This document shows positions 25,610 through 35,946 of a stretch of DNA of 64,000 bases, piece by piece. Within the stretch, counting starts at the first letter, position 1. Each line of letters begins with the position of its first letter. Made by a program: the position numbers and the translations under genes. The stretch lies in assembly GCF_014489115.1 (NCBI RefSeq), contig NZ_JACTAH010000001.1, forward strand, positions 372,001 to 436,000, read 5' to 3'. The notes under the pieces were generated by a model that saw only the letters and a list, made by a program, of their open reading frames with translations, was not told the DNA's origin and did not search any database. The stretch is from Thauera sedimentorum. GTDB taxonomy: Bacteria; Pseudomonadota; Gammaproteobacteria; Burkholderiales; Rhodocyclaceae.

Positions 25610-26227
25610 ATGACTGCAAGCAACAAGACGACCAACATCCTGGTGTGCGGTACCGGCGGCCAGGGCGTGATGACCGCCACCGAGATCCTCGCCGAGGCCG
25701 CGCTGTCGCTCGGCTTCGACGCCAAGAAGACCGAGGTGGCCGGCATGAGCCAGCGCGGCGGGGTGGTGACCTCGCACCTGCGCTTCGGCGAGCGTGTGCT
25801 GTCGCCGCAGATCGTGCCGGGCGAAGCGGACCTGCTGGTGGGGTTCGAAGCGGCCGAGGCGCTGCGCTGGGTGCACATGCTGCGCCCCGGCGCGGTGGTG
25901 CTGATGAACGTCGGCCGCCTGGTGCCGCCGGTGGTGAACATCGGCCTGTTCGACTACCCGGAGGACCCGGTCGCCGAGATCCGTGCGCTGGGCCTCGAGG
26001 TGCACGCCTTCGACGCCAGCGCGCTGGCGCAGGAGCTGGGCAACATCCGCCTGGGCAACACCGTGATGCTCGGTGCCATGGCCGACCGCCTGCCTTTCCC
26101 GGCCGAAGTGCTGCGCGAGGCGGTGCTGGCGCGCTTCGCCAGCCGCAAGCCGCAGTTGGTGGACGTGAACCGTCAGGCTTTCGAGCTGGGCCGGCGCGCG
26201 GTGGCGGAGGAAGCGCTGGCGGCCTAG
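25610..26227 (+). CDS. iorB: Indolepyruvate ferredoxin oxidoreductase, beta subunit
   Basis: 205 residues of the pyruvate-ferredoxin/flavodoxin gamma-type fold: the glycine loop GTGGQGVMTATEILAEAA at about 12-29 and the conserved AGMSQRGGVVTSHLRFG. It pairs with IorA; the start is 13 bp after the iorA stop. This is the only subunit besides alpha needed in two-subunit IOR enzymes, so the locus encodes a complete enzyme. The transcript probably ends near the REP-type hairpin at 26256-26328. Confidence 0.94.
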   Translation: MTASNKTTNILVCGTGGQGVMTATEILAEAALSLGFDAKKTEVAGMSQRGGVVTSHLRFGERVLSPQIVPGEADLLVGFEAAEALRWVHMLRPGAVVLMNVGRLVPPVVNIGLFDYPEDPVAEIRALGLEVHAFDASALAQELGNIRLGNTVMLGAMADRLPFPAEVLREAVLARFASRKPQLVDVNRQAFELGRRAVAEEALAA

Positions 26228-26255
26228 CCCGTACCAAGGCCGCGCCGTCCGGCGT

Positions 26256-26328
26256 GTAGGAGCGGGCTTGCCCGCGATGCGGCGGTTGTTTCCTCTTAGG
26301 CCGCATCGCGGCCAAGGCCGCTCCTACC
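26256..26328. repeat. 73-bp paired REP-like element, copy 1
   Basis: Two REP-like units face each other. The left half is GTAGGAGCGGGCTTGCCCGC plus GATGCGGC; the right half is its near-complement, ending GGCCAAGGCCGCTCCTACC. Each half also contains its own mini-hairpin (GCGGGC-TT-GCCCGC; GCGGCC-TT-GGCCGC). It lies between iorB and folD and could terminate or stabilise the iorAB transcript. A second copy in opposite orientation is at 37366-37438. Confidence 0.88.
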
Positions 26329-26372
26329 GGGCGAGGCCCGTGCCCCGTTCGCACAAGCCCCTGATGCTGCGA

Positions 26373-26378
26373 TAAAAT
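26373..26378 (+). promoter_or_regulatory. Possible -10 box for folD
   Basis: TAAAAT within GATAAAATCC is the best -10 match in the short folD leader, 27 bases before the ATG. The only -35 candidate, TTCGCA, is 19 bp away and weak, so the promoter is uncertain. Confidence 0.35.
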
Positions 26379-26404
26379 CCCCGGTTTTTCCAAAGGCCAT
26401 TCCC

Positions 26405-27280
26405 ATGACGGCACGCATCATCGACGGCAAGGCCCTGGCGGAACAGGTGCGCGGCGAGATCGCCACCCGCGCGGCCGCGCTTGCGGCACGCGGCGAGCAG
26501 CCCTGTCTCGCGGTCCTGCTGATCGGCGCGGACCCCGCTTCCGCGGTCTATGTGCGCAACAAGGTGGCCGGCTGCGAGAAGGCCGGCATCCGTTCGCTGC
26601 GTTTCGACTATTCCGCCGACGTTGCCCCCGAGGAGGTGATGGCCAAGCTGGCCGAGCTCAACGCCGACCCGGCGGTGCACGGCATCCTGGTGCAGCTGCC
26701 GCTGCCGCCGCAGTTCGACGAAGCCGCGGTGCTGGAGGCGATCAGCGTGGAGAAGGACGTGGACGGCTTCCACGCCGAGAACGTCGGCCGCCTGTCCCAG
26801 AACCAGGAAGCCTTCATCCCCTGCACCCCGCACGGCGTGATGAAGATGCTGGAATCCACCGGCGTGCCGCTGGCCGGCGCGGAAGCGGTGGTGATCGGCC
26901 GTTCCAACATCGTCGGCAAGCCGATGGCGATGCTGCTCACCAACGCCGGGGCCACGGTCACCGTGTGCCACTCCAAGACCCGCGACCTGGCCTTCCATAC
27001 CCGCCGCGCGGACATCCTGGTGGCGGCGGTGGGCAAGCCGCGCTTCGTCACCGGCGACATGATCAAGCCGGGCGCGGTGGTCATCGACGTCGGCATCAAT
27101 CGTCTCACCGAAGGCCCGGACGCCGGCAAGCTGTGCGGCGACGTGGATTTCGATTCCGCCGCGCAGGTGGCCGGCGCGATCACCCCGGTGCCGGGCGGGG
27201 TGGGGCCGATGACCATCACCATGCTGCTGGAAAACACCGTGATTTCCGCCGAGCGCGCCGCGCGCCGCAAGGGACTTTGA
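26405..27280 (+). CDS. folD: Bifunctional methylene-THF dehydrogenase / methenyl-THF cyclohydrolase
   Basis: 291 residues, the standard length. FolD interconverts 5,10-methylene-THF and 10-formyl-THF, using NADP+. Family marks: [14 protein letters not shown] with the catalytic Lys, the substrate strand [22 protein letters not shown], the NADP loop [17 protein letters not shown] and the C-terminal [15 protein letters not shown]. The next gene, purE, starts one base after its stop. Formyl-THF made by FolD feeds purine synthesis, so the folD-purE-purK order is metabolically sensible. Confidence 0.97.
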   Translation: MTARIIDGKALAEQVRGEIATRAAALAARGEQPCLAVLLIGADPASAVYVRNKVAGCEKAGIRSLRFDYSADVAPEEVMAKLAELNADPAVHGILVQLPLPPQFDEAAVLEAISVEKDVDGFHAENVGRLSQNQEAFIPCTPHGVMKMLESTGVPLAGAEAVVIGRSNIVGKPMAMLLTNAGATVTVCHSKTRDLAFHTRRADILVAAVGKPRFVTGDMIKPGAVVIDVGINRLTEGPDAGKLCGDVDFDSAAQVAGAITPVPGGVGPMTITMLLENTVISAERAARRKGL

Positions 27281-27281
27281 A

Positions 27282-27770
27282 ATGAGCGCTACCCCGATCG
27301 TCGGCATCATCATGGGCTCCAACTCCGACTGGCCCACGATGAAGGCGGCCGCCAAGGTGCTGGAAGACTTCGGCGTGCCCTTCGAGGCGCGCGTGGTCTC
27401 CGCCCATCGCACCCCCGACCTGATGTACGAATACGCCGAAAGCGCGCGTTCCCGCGGCCTGCAGGCCATCATCGCCGGTGCCGGCGGCGCGGCCCACCTG
27501 CCGGGCATGGTCGCCGCCAAGACCACCGTGCCGGTGCTGGGCGTGCCGGTGCAGTCCAAGGCGCTCTCCGGCCAGGATTCGCTGCTCTCCATCGTGCAGA
27601 TGCCCAAGGGCATCCCGGTGGCCACATTCGCCATCGGCGAGGCGGGTGCAGCCAATGCCGGCCTGTTCGCCGTCGCGCTGCTCGCCAACAATGATGCGGC
27701 GCTGGCCGACAAGCTCGAAGCCTTCCGCGCCCGCCAGACCCAGGCGGTGCTGGACATGACCCTGGATTGA
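27282..27770 (+). CDS. purE: N5-carboxyaminoimidazole ribonucleotide mutase
   Basis: 162 residues. PurE converts N5-CAIR to CAIR in purine synthesis. Class I bacterial marks are clear: GSNSDWPTM at about 12-20, SAHRTPDLM, and [12 protein letters not shown]. It follows folD by one base and precedes purK by ten, so all three are co-transcribed. Length and start are typical. Confidence 0.97.
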   Translation: MSATPIVGIIMGSNSDWPTMKAAAKVLEDFGVPFEARVVSAHRTPDLMYEYAESARSRGLQAIIAGAGGAAHLPGMVAAKTTVPVLGVPVQSKALSGQDSLLSIVQMPKGIPVATFAIGEAGAANAGLFAVALLANNDAALADKLEAFRARQTQAVLDMTLD

Positions 27771-27780
27771 TGAGCGCGCG

Positions 27781-28935
27781 ATGATCCTGCCCCCCGCCAC
27801 CCTCGGCATGCTCGGAGGCGGCCAGCTCGGCCGCTTCTTCGTTTCCGCCGCCCACGAGATGGGCTACAAGGTCTGGGTGCTGGACCCGGACCCGCACAGC
27901 CCCGCCGGCCAGATCGCCGACCGCCATCTGGTGGCCGCCTACGAGGACTTCGCCGCGCTCGACCAGCTGGCCGCCGAATGCGCCGCGGTGACCACCGAGT
28001 TCGAGAACGTGCCGGCCGGCACGCTGGACTACCTGGCCAAGTTCATCCCGGTGCATCCGTCGGCCGCTGCGGTCGGCGTGTGCCAGAACCGCATCGCCGA
28101 GAAGAGCTTCCTCGCCGACAACGGCCTGCCGCACGGCCCCTTCGCCGCGATCCGCAGCGACGAGGACATCGCCGAGGCCAACGCCGCCCTGTTCCCCGGC
28201 GTGCTCAAGGTGGCGCGCTTCGGCTACGACGGCAAGGGCCAGGCGCGCGTCGCCAGCCGCGAGGAGGCGCTCGCCGCCTTCCACGGCTTCAACCGCGAAG
28301 CCTGCGTGCTGGAGAAGCTGCTGCCGCTCGACTACGAAGTCTCGGTGGTGCTCGCGCGCAGCGCCGCCGGCGAGGTGCGCGCCTTCCCGACCGGCGAGAA
28401 CAGCCACCGCCACGGCATCCTGGACGTCACCATCGCCCCGGCGCGCGCTTCCGCCTGCCTGGCCGACAATGCCCAGCAGGTTGCCGAGCAGATTGCCGCC
28501 AGGCTCGGCTATGTCGGCACCCTGGGGGTGGAGTTCTTCGTCACCCGCGGCGAGCTGGTGGTCAACGAGATGGCCCCGCGCCCGCACAACAGCGGCCACC
28601 ACACCATCGATGCCTGCGTCACCAGCCAGTACGACCAGCAGGTGAGGGCGCTCACCGGCCTGCCGCTGGGCGAGCCGCGCCAGCACTCGGCCGCGGTCAT
28701 GGTGAACCTGCTCGGCGAGCTGTGGTACGAGGGCGGCGCGCACGACGGCAAGTATCGCGAGCCGGACTGGTCGGTGCTGCACGCCGTGCCCGGCCTGCGC
28801 CTGCACCTGTATGGCAAGCACCACGCCCGCCCGGGCCGCAAGATGGGTCACTTCACGGTGATCGGCGACGACCCCGCCGCAGTGCTGGAACGCGCCATGG
28901 CCGCACGCGCGGCCATCGGCATCCGCGACGAATGA
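27781..28935 (+). CDS. purK: N5-carboxyaminoimidazole ribonucleotide synthase
   Basis: 384 residues with an ATP-grasp fold. PurK uses ATP and bicarbonate to carboxylate AIR, giving the substrate of PurE. Marks: the opening ATLGMLGGGQLGRFF, the ATP-grasp strand VLKVARFGYDGKGQ, EKLLPLDYEVSVV and the metal-binding NEMAPRPHNSGHHTI. Its stop overlaps the ATG of the Sua5-type gene (ATGA). Confidence 0.97.
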   Translation: MILPPATLGMLGGGQLGRFFVSAAHEMGYKVWVLDPDPHSPAGQIADRHLVAAYEDFAALDQLAAECAAVTTEFENVPAGTLDYLAKFIPVHPSAAAVGVCQNRIAEKSFLADNGLPHGPFAAIRSDEDIAEANAALFPGVLKVARFGYDGKGQARVASREEALAAFHGFNREACVLEKLLPLDYEVSVVLARSAAGEVRAFPTGENSHRHGILDVTIAPARASACLADNAQQVAEQIAARLGYVGTLGVEFFVTRGELVVNEMAPRPHNSGHHTIDACVTSQYDQQVRALTGLPLGEPRQHSAAVMVNLLGELWYEGGAHDGKYREPDWSVLHAVPGLRLHLYGKHHARPGRKMGHFTVIGDDPAAVLERAMAARAAIGIRDE

Positions 28936-29966
28936 GCGCTGTGCCGGGACGCATCGCCGCGCCCACGGCGGACAACATTGCCCGTGCCGCGGCGCTGCTG
29001 CGCGCGGGCAAGCTGGTCGCCCTGCCTACCGAAACCGTGTATGGACTTGGCGCCGACGCGCTCGATCCGGTCGCCACGGCCGCCATCTTCGCCGCCAAGG
29101 GCCGCCCGGCCGACCACCCGCTGATCGTCCATCTGCCCTCGGCCGAACACCTGCCGCGCTGGGCGCGCCGCATCCCCAAGGAGGCGCTCGCGCTGGCGCG
29201 CGCCTTCTGGCCCGGCCCGCTCACGCTGATCCTGCCGCGCGAGGAGGACGTGCCCGACGCGGTCACCGGCGGGCAGGACACCGTCGGCCTGCGCGTGCCC
29301 AATCATCCGGTGGCGCTCGCCCTGCTGGCCGCCTTCGATTCCGGCATCGCCGCGCCCAGCGCCAACCGCTTCGGGCGTATCAGCCCGACCACCGCCGCGC
29401 ACGTGGAGCAGGAACTCGGCGAGCGCGTGGACCTGATCCTCGACGGCGGCCCCTGCCAGGTCGGCATCGAATCCACCATCCTCGACCTGTCGCGCGACGA
29501 GCCGGAGATCCTGCGCCCCGGCGCGATCACCGCCGAGGACATCGCCCGCGTCATCGGCCGCCGGCCGAAGGTGCGCGGCGAAGCTGCGGCGCCGGCCGAG
29601 GAGACTGTCGACACCCCGCGCGTCTCCGGTTCGCTCGCCGCCCACTACGCCCCGTCCACCCCGCTGCGCCTGCTGCCTGCGGCCTTGCTGGTCGAAGAGG
29701 CCGCCGAGCTGGCCGGCGAGGGCAGCCGGGTGGCGGTGCTCGCCCACGGCTGTGCCGACCCCGGCGACAGCCGCTTCACCTGGATCGCCGCCGGCGCCGA
29801 CCCGGCAATCTACGCTCACGACCTCTACGCCCACCTGCGCGCGCTCGACGCGCTGGGCGCCGATTTCATCCTGGTCGAAGCCCCGCCGGCCGATCCCGCC
29901 TGGTCTGCCATCGCCGACCGCCTGGGCCGCGCTGCGGTCGGTTCCGGCGAGGCGGACGAGACCTGA
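28932..29966 (+). CDS. tsaC: L-threonylcarbamoyladenylate synthase, Sua5 type
   Basis: 344 residues: an N-terminal YrdC domain (about 15-205) with LPTETVYGLGADA, AAKGRPADHPLIVH and PSANRFGRISPT, plus a C-terminal Sua5 domain (about 230-335). The enzyme makes threonylcarbamoyl-AMP for the t6A modification of ANN-decoding tRNAs. The two-domain Sua5 form is longer than the ~190-residue TsaC. The ATG at 28932 overlaps the purK stop and is preferred to the upstream in-frame ATG, which lies within purK. A tRNA gene follows on the same strand. Confidence 0.93.
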   Translation: MSAVPGRIAAPTADNIARAAALLRAGKLVALPTETVYGLGADALDPVATAAIFAAKGRPADHPLIVHLPSAEHLPRWARRIPKEALALARAFWPGPLTLILPREEDVPDAVTGGQDTVGLRVPNHPVALALLAAFDSGIAAPSANRFGRISPTTAAHVEQELGERVDLILDGGPCQVGIESTILDLSRDEPEILRPGAITAEDIARVIGRRPKVRGEAAAPAEETVDTPRVSGSLAAHYAPSTPLRLLPAALLVEEAAELAGEGSRVAVLAHGCADPGDSRFTWIAAGADPAIYAHDLYAHLRALDALGADFILVEAPPADPAWSAIADRLGRAAVGSGEADET

Positions 29967-30000
29967 GGCCCGAGCGAAACCGGGTGGTCCAACTTGGGAC

Positions 30001-30029
30001 TTCCAATCGACCGGGCGTGTGGCTATAAT
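30001..30029 (+). promoter_or_regulatory. Promoter of tRNA-Ala
   Basis: A perfect -10 TATAAT (30024-30029) lies 12 bases before the mature tRNA. A weaker -35, TTCCAA (30001-30006), is 17 bp upstream. The GC-rich TCGCCGCC after the -10 is the discriminator expected for a stringently controlled stable-RNA promoter. Confidence 0.7.
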
Positions 30030-30041
30030 TCGCCGCCTCAA

Positions 30042-30117
<76 letters not shown>

Positions 30118-30123
30118 GATACC

Positions 30124-30156
30124 AGAAAGCCAGAGTCGCAAGACTCTGGCTTTCTT
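30124..30156. terminator. Strong hairpin after tRNA-Ala, likely bidirectional
   Basis: AGAAAGCCAGAGTC and GACTCTGGCTTTCT pair perfectly over 14 bp around a GCAA tetraloop, with a T-rich end on both strands. It ends the tRNA transcript and, from the other side, the convergent cadR-like gene. Confidence 0.9.
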
Positions 30157-30160
30157 GCGT

Positions 30161-30613
30161 CTACCGCGAACTTTCCCCCACTTCCGCCCCCGCTGCATGA
30201 CAGGCACAAGCCTCGCCGTGCGCGGCCGAGACCAGCTCCTGCAGGATGCCGCAGTCCGCGGCCAGGTGGCCGGTGTCGCAGCGCGCGCGCAGGGCGGCGA
30301 GCTGGTTTTCCAGTGCGCGCAGCGACTGCAGGCGTGCGCGCACCCGGGCGAGCTGGGCGTCGATCAGCTGGTTGATGTCGCCGCAGTCGGCCTGGGGGTG
30401 GGCGACGAAGTCGAGCAGGCGGGCGATCTCGGCCAGGGGCATGTCGAGCGCGCGGCAGTGGCGGATGAAGGCCAGGCGTTCGAGCTGCGGCGTGCCGTAG
30501 TCGCGGTAGCCGTTCGGCGCGCGCGTCGGCGGCGGCAGCAGGCCGGCTTTCTCGCAGTAGCGGATGGTGTCGACGTCCACGCCGGTGCTGCGGGACAACT
30601 CGCCGATGCGCAT
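30161..30613 (-). CDS. cadR: MerR-family Cd(II)/Pb(II)-responsive regulator
   Basis: 150 residues. The N-terminal MerR helix-turn-helix (MRIGELSRSTGVDVDTIRYC) is followed by a long dimer helix and metal-site cysteines C77, C112 and C121, close to the C77/C112/C119 set of CadR/PbrR. The extra Cys/His-rich tail EACACHA matches the second cadmium site known in CadR proteins. It should twist the DNA of the divergent promoter at 30649-30679 when metal binds, turning on the cation exporter. The metal is inferred from ligand pattern. Confidence 0.9.
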   Translation of the reverse strand: MRIGELSRSTGVDVDTIRYCEKAGLLPPPTRAPNGYRDYGTPQLERLAFIRHCRALDMPLAEIARLLDFVAHPQADCGDINQLIDAQLARVRARLQSLRALENQLAALRARCDTGHLAADCGILQELVSAAHGEACACHAAGAEVGESSR

Positions 30614-30648
30614 GGGGGGCTCCTGTTCTGTCGTGCCCAGTCTAGCGC

Positions 30649-30679
30649 TTGACCCTGGAGTTGCTCCAGGGTTTCAAAT
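30649..30679 (+). promoter_or_regulatory. MerR-type promoter/operator for the cation exporter
   Basis: TTGACC (30649-30654) and TCAAAT (30674-30679) are 19 bp apart, the over-long spacing of MerR-controlled promoters. The spacer holds the inverted repeat ACCCTGGAG-TTG-CTCCAGGGT (30652-30672). The arrangement is standard for CadR/PbrR activation of the plus-strand gene. Confidence 0.85.
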
Positions 30680-30713
30680 CGCTGCATCGAAGTTGCGACG
30701 ATGGAGGAAAGAG

Positions 30714-31349
30714 ATGTCCGCATGTTGTTCGGGGGGATGTTCGGCGCCGGCGACCCGTGTCAGTCCGCGGTTTCGCCGCGCCTTGTGGGTGGCGCTGGTG
30801 ATCAACGCGCTGATGTTCGGGGTGGAGATCGTCGGCGGGCTGAAGTCGGGCTCGGTTTCGCTGCTGGCCGATGCGGTCGATTTTGCCGGCGATGCGGCCA
30901 ACTACGGCCTGTCCCTGGCGGTGCTGTCGATGGGCCTGTTGTGGCGGGCGCGCGCCGCGCTGGTCAAGGGGCTCACGATGGCCGCCTATGGGGTGTTCGT
31001 GCTCGGCAAGACCGCCTGGGCGGCGGTGCATGGGGTGCCGCCCGAGCCGGTGACGATGGGCGTCATCGCAATGCTGGCGCTGTTCGCCAACCTTGTTGTC
31101 GCGGCGCTGCTCTATGCCTACCGTGAAGGTGACGCCAACATGCGCTCGGTGTGGCTGTGCAGCCGTAACGACGCGATCGCCAACGTGGCGGTCGGCGCGG
31201 CGGCGCTCGGGGTGATGGGCAGCGGATCGGCGTGGCCGGATCTGCTGGTGGCAGGGGTGATTGCCGGGCTGGCGCTGTCGGCCGGGCACAGCGTGGTGCG
31301 CCAGGCCCGCAGCGAGATCGCCGCACAGGCCACGATCGCCGCTGCTTGA
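30714..31349 (+). CDS. CDF-like cation transporter
   Basis: 211 residues, with about six hydrophobic helices in the pattern of cation-diffusion-facilitator transporters: VEIVGGLKSGSVSLLADAVDF and, in the second half, NVAVGAAALGVMG. The N-terminus is cysteine-rich (MSACCSGGCSAP; C4, C5, C9), which may capture metal. It is shorter than full CDF proteins (~300) and lacks the cytoplasmic C-terminal domain. A GGAGGA ribosome site precedes the ATG at 30714. It is driven by the MerR-type promoter shared with cadR, so it most likely exports Cd/Zn/Pb. Confidence 0.82.
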   Translation: MSACCSGGCSAPATRVSPRFRRALWVALVINALMFGVEIVGGLKSGSVSLLADAVDFAGDAANYGLSLAVLSMGLLWRARAALVKGLTMAAYGVFVLGKTAWAAVHGVPPEPVTMGVIAMLALFANLVVAALLYAYREGDANMRSVWLCSRNDAIANVAVGAAALGVMGSGSAWPDLLVAGVIAGLALSAGHSVVRQARSEIAAQATIAAA

Positions 31350-31391
31350 GCCGGTGACGAGGCGTGCCTGGCTCGTTTGGGGAAGGCCGGG

Positions 31392-31682
31392 ATGAAGCAT
31401 GACGCACGCTGGTCGCAGAAGGTCACGGAAAGGAGCCATGCGCTGGATCTGGAACCGGGCGTCTTCGCGCTGCAGGATCCGCGCGAGATTGCCCGCTCGC
31501 TGGCGCGCTCGGCCGAGGCGAGCAGCACGCGCCGTACCGATCCCTTCCGGTCGGCCATGTCGATGCTGAACTTCTACATCAACCGCGCCGGCTCGCGGCT
31601 GACGGCCGAACGGCGTGACCGCCTCGAAGCCGCCAAGGACGAGCTGCGCGCGCTCTACGGTCGTCCCCGCCGTCGGGTGTGA
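31392..31682 (+). CDS. DUF3175 family protein
   Basis: 96 residues, MKHDARWSQKVTERSHALDL..., which matches the DUF3175 family pattern: GVFALQDPREIARSLARSAE then DPFRSAMSMLNFYINRAG. The function of the family is not known to me. It is basic, soluble and without signal peptide. A start five codons earlier is also possible. It follows the cation transporter by 42 bp on the same strand and might be co-transcribed. Confidence 0.8.
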   Translation: MKHDARWSQKVTERSHALDLEPGVFALQDPREIARSLARSAEASSTRRTDPFRSAMSMLNFYINRAGSRLTAERRDRLEAAKDELRALYGRPRRRV

Positions 31683-31709
31683 CGGAGGTCGCGCCCTCCG
31701 GCGGCGACG

Positions 31710-31994
31710 TCAGCCGTCCTCGATCCGCGGACCCGGCCCCTCCGCGGGCAGGCCGGTGTCCGGGTCTATCCATTCGGCGATGCCGACTTCGTCCTCGGCT
31801 TCCGCCAGGCTCTCGCCCACCTCCAGGTCTTCCTCGACGTCGGTGGACTGCACGTCGGTGACCGCTTCGAGCAGGGTGGCGAAGGGGCCGAATTCCGCGC
31901 CGCTGGCCTTGTCCTGCCAGTAGAAGCCGTCGGGTCGTTCGATGATGCGCGTGCTGTCGTAGTTGGGCGGCGTCTGCGGGATCACGGGGGGCAT
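31710..31994 (-). CDS. Small acidic conserved hypothetical protein
   Basis: 94 residues from the ATG at 31994, which has AAGGAGAG at good spacing. The first half has aromatic-rich sequence (IIERPDGFYWQDKASGAEFG, FATLLEAV); the second half is very acidic (DVEEDLEVGESLAEAEDE). No signal peptide, membrane segment or known fold is recognised. It is convergent with the DUF3175 gene, separated by 27 bases that can form only a weak 6-bp hairpin. Confidence 0.7.
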   Translation of the reverse strand: MPPVIPQTPPNYDSTRIIERPDGFYWQDKASGAEFGPFATLLEAVTDVQSTDVEEDLEVGESLAEAEDEVGIAEWIDPDTGLPAEGPGPRIEDG

Positions 31995-32204
31995 GAAGCG
32001 CTCTCCTTCGGCGGGCTCATCCGGGTGCGGCGGCGGGAATGGCCGCCAGTGTTCAGGATAGACGGCGCCCTGGCGTGCTGCGCGCGTCACTGTCGCCCCG
32101 CCTTGCGCAGCGTCTATGCTGAATGCAGGCAGGGCGCTGCCCGGTGCAATGCGCGCCGCAGGCCCGCAGCGAGAACGGGCTGCAGGCGCCAATAGGGGGA
32201 GGGC

Positions 32205-33973
<1,769 letters not shown>

Positions 33974-33977
<4 letters not shown>

Positions 33978-34978
33978 CTGCACGGCGCAAACCGAAAGCG
34001 GCTGCCGGCGAGCCGTTGCCGCCAGCGCTGCGCCTGCTCGCCGACATGCTGCGCATCCGCCGCATGGAGGAGAAGTGCGCCGAGCTCTACGGCGCGGGCA
34101 AGATCCGCGGCTTCCTGCATCTGTACATCGGCGAGGAGGCCTGCGCGACCGGGGCGATGCACGTGCTGGCGCCCGACGACAACGTGGTCGCCACCTACCG
34201 CGAACACGGCCACGCCCTGCTGCGCGGCGTGCCGATGACCGCGATCATGGCCGAGATGTACGGCAAGGCCGCCGGCTGCTCGCGCGGGCGCGGCGGCTCG
34301 ATGCACCTGTTCGACGCAGCGCGGCGCTTTTACGGCGGCAGCGCGATCGTCGGCGGCGGCCTGCCGCTGGCGGTGGGGCTCGCGCTGGCCGATCGCATGC
34401 AGGGCGTCCGGCGCGTCACCGCCTGCTTCTTCGGCGAGGGGGCGATGGCCGAAGGCGCCTTCCACGAGGGCATCAACCTCGCCGCGCTGTGGCGGCTGCC
34501 GGTGCTGTTCCTGTGCGAGAACAACCTCTACGCCATGGGCACCGCGCTGGCGCGTTCGGAGTCGCAGACCGACCTGTGCGCCAAGGCCGCGAGCTACAAG
34601 GTGCCCACGCTGTGCGCCGACGGCATGGACGTGCTCGCGGTGCAGGAGGCCACGCGCCGCGCAGCCGGGCAGGTGCGCGAGGGCGGCGGGCCCTGTTTCG
34701 TGGAACTGCAGACCTACCGCTTCCGCGCCCATTCGATGTTCGACCCCGAACTCTATCGCGACAAGGCCGAAGTGGAAGCCTGGAAGGCGCGCGGGCCGAT
34801 CCACGGCTTCTCGGCCCGCCTGAAGGCCGCGGGCGAGCTCACCGAGGCGCAGTTCCTGGCGCTCGATGCCGAGGCCGGGCGCGAGGTCGAGGCGGCGGTG
34901 GCGTTTGCCGAGGCCGCGCCCTGGGAGCCCGAGGCCGATCTGCTCCGCGACGTCACCACCCCGGGGAGCGCGCCATGA
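33974..34978 (+). CDS. 2-Oxoacid dehydrogenase E1 alpha subunit
   Basis: 334 residues, the size of PdhA/AcoA proteins. ThDP-dependent decarboxylase half: [19 protein letters not shown], the Mg/ThDP motif [17 protein letters not shown]...CENN, and [12 protein letters not shown] of the active-site region. The ATG at 33974 overlaps the synthetase stop by four bases, and the next start overlaps its own stop, so translation is coupled across three genes. It is not needed for the main pyruvate complex, which uses a homodimeric AceE. The substrate could be pyruvate, acetoin or another 2-oxoacid. Confidence 0.92.
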
Positions 34979-35946
34979 GGACGAGCTATCGCGAGGCCAT
35001 GCGCCAGGCGCTGCACGAGGCGCTGAGCGGCGACCCGCGCGTGTTCCTGATGGGCGAGGACGTGGGGCGCTACGGCGGCACCTATGCGGTGTCCAAGGGC
35101 TTCATCGACGAGTTCGGCGGCGAGCGCATCCGCGACACCCCGCTGTCGGAACTCGGCTTCGTCGGCGCCGGCATCGGCGCGGCGCTCGGCGGCATGCGGC
35201 CTATCGTCGAGATCATGACGGTCAATTTCAGCCTGCTGGCGCTCGACCAGATCGTCAACAGTGCGGCGCTGCTGCGCCACATGTCCGGCGGGCAGTTCTC
35301 GGTGCCGCTGGTGATCCGCATGGCCACCGGCGCCGGCCGCCAGCTCGCCGCCCAGCACTCGCACAGCCTGGAGAACTGGTACGCGCACATTCCCGGCATC
35401 CGCGTGCTCGCCCCGGCTACCGTGGCCGACGCGCGCGGCATGCTAGCCCCGGCGCTCGCCGATCCCGACCCGGTGGTGATCTTCGAGCACGCCCTGCTGT
35501 ACAACCTGGAGGACGAGCTGGCCGGCGACTGGCGCTGCGACATCGAGCGCGCCGCGATCCGCCGTCCGGGCACGCAACTGAGCCTGATCACCTACGGCGG
35601 CTGCCTGCCCAAGGCGCTGGAGGCGGCCACGCAGCTCGCTGGCGAGGGGCTCGACGTCGAGGTGGTTGATCTGCGCGTGCTGCGCCCGCTGGATGCGGAC
35701 ACCATCGCCAACTCGGTGCGCCGCACGCACCGCGCGGTGATCGTCGACGAGGGCTGGCGCAGCGGCAGCCTGGCCGCCGAGGTGATGGCGCGCATCGTCG
35801 AGCAGTGCTTCTACGATCTCGACGCCCCGCCGCTGCGGGTGTGCAGCGAGGAGGTGCCGATCCCCTACGCCAAGCACCTGGAGGATGCGGCGCTGCCGCA
35901 GGTCGCAGACATCGTCACGGCGGTCAGGGAGACGCTGAATGTTTGA
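34975..35946 (+). CDS. 2-Oxoacid dehydrogenase E1 beta subunit
   Basis: 323 residues, with the transketolase-like pyrimidine domain ([37 protein letters not shown]) and the C-terminal domain ending in [14 protein letters not shown]. It forms the alpha2-beta2 E1 with the preceding gene. It starts in an ATGA overlap with E1alpha and itself overlaps the E2 start by eight bases. The sequence is of the PdhB/AcoB type. Confidence 0.93.
   Translation: MRTSYREAMRQALHEALSGDPRVFLMGEDVGRYGGTYAVSKGFIDEFGGERIRDTPLSELGFVGAGIGAALGGMRPIVEIMTVNFSLLALDQIVNSAALLRHMSGGQFSVPLVIRMATGAGRQLAAQHSHSLENWYAHIPGIRVLAPATVADARGMLAPALADPDPVVIFEHALLYNLEDELAGDWRCDIERAAIRRPGTQLSLITYGGCLPKALEAATQLAGEGLDVEVVDLRVLRPLDADTIANSVRRTHRAVIVDEGWRSGSLAAEVMARIVEQCFYDLDAPPLRVCSEEVPIPYAKHLEDAALPQVADIVTAVRETLNV

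Noticed and set aside
31683-31700. CGGAGG-TCGCGC-CCTCCG hairpin between the DUF3175 gene and the acidic protein gene
   Set aside because: Only a 6-bp stem with no T run; too weak to call a terminator.
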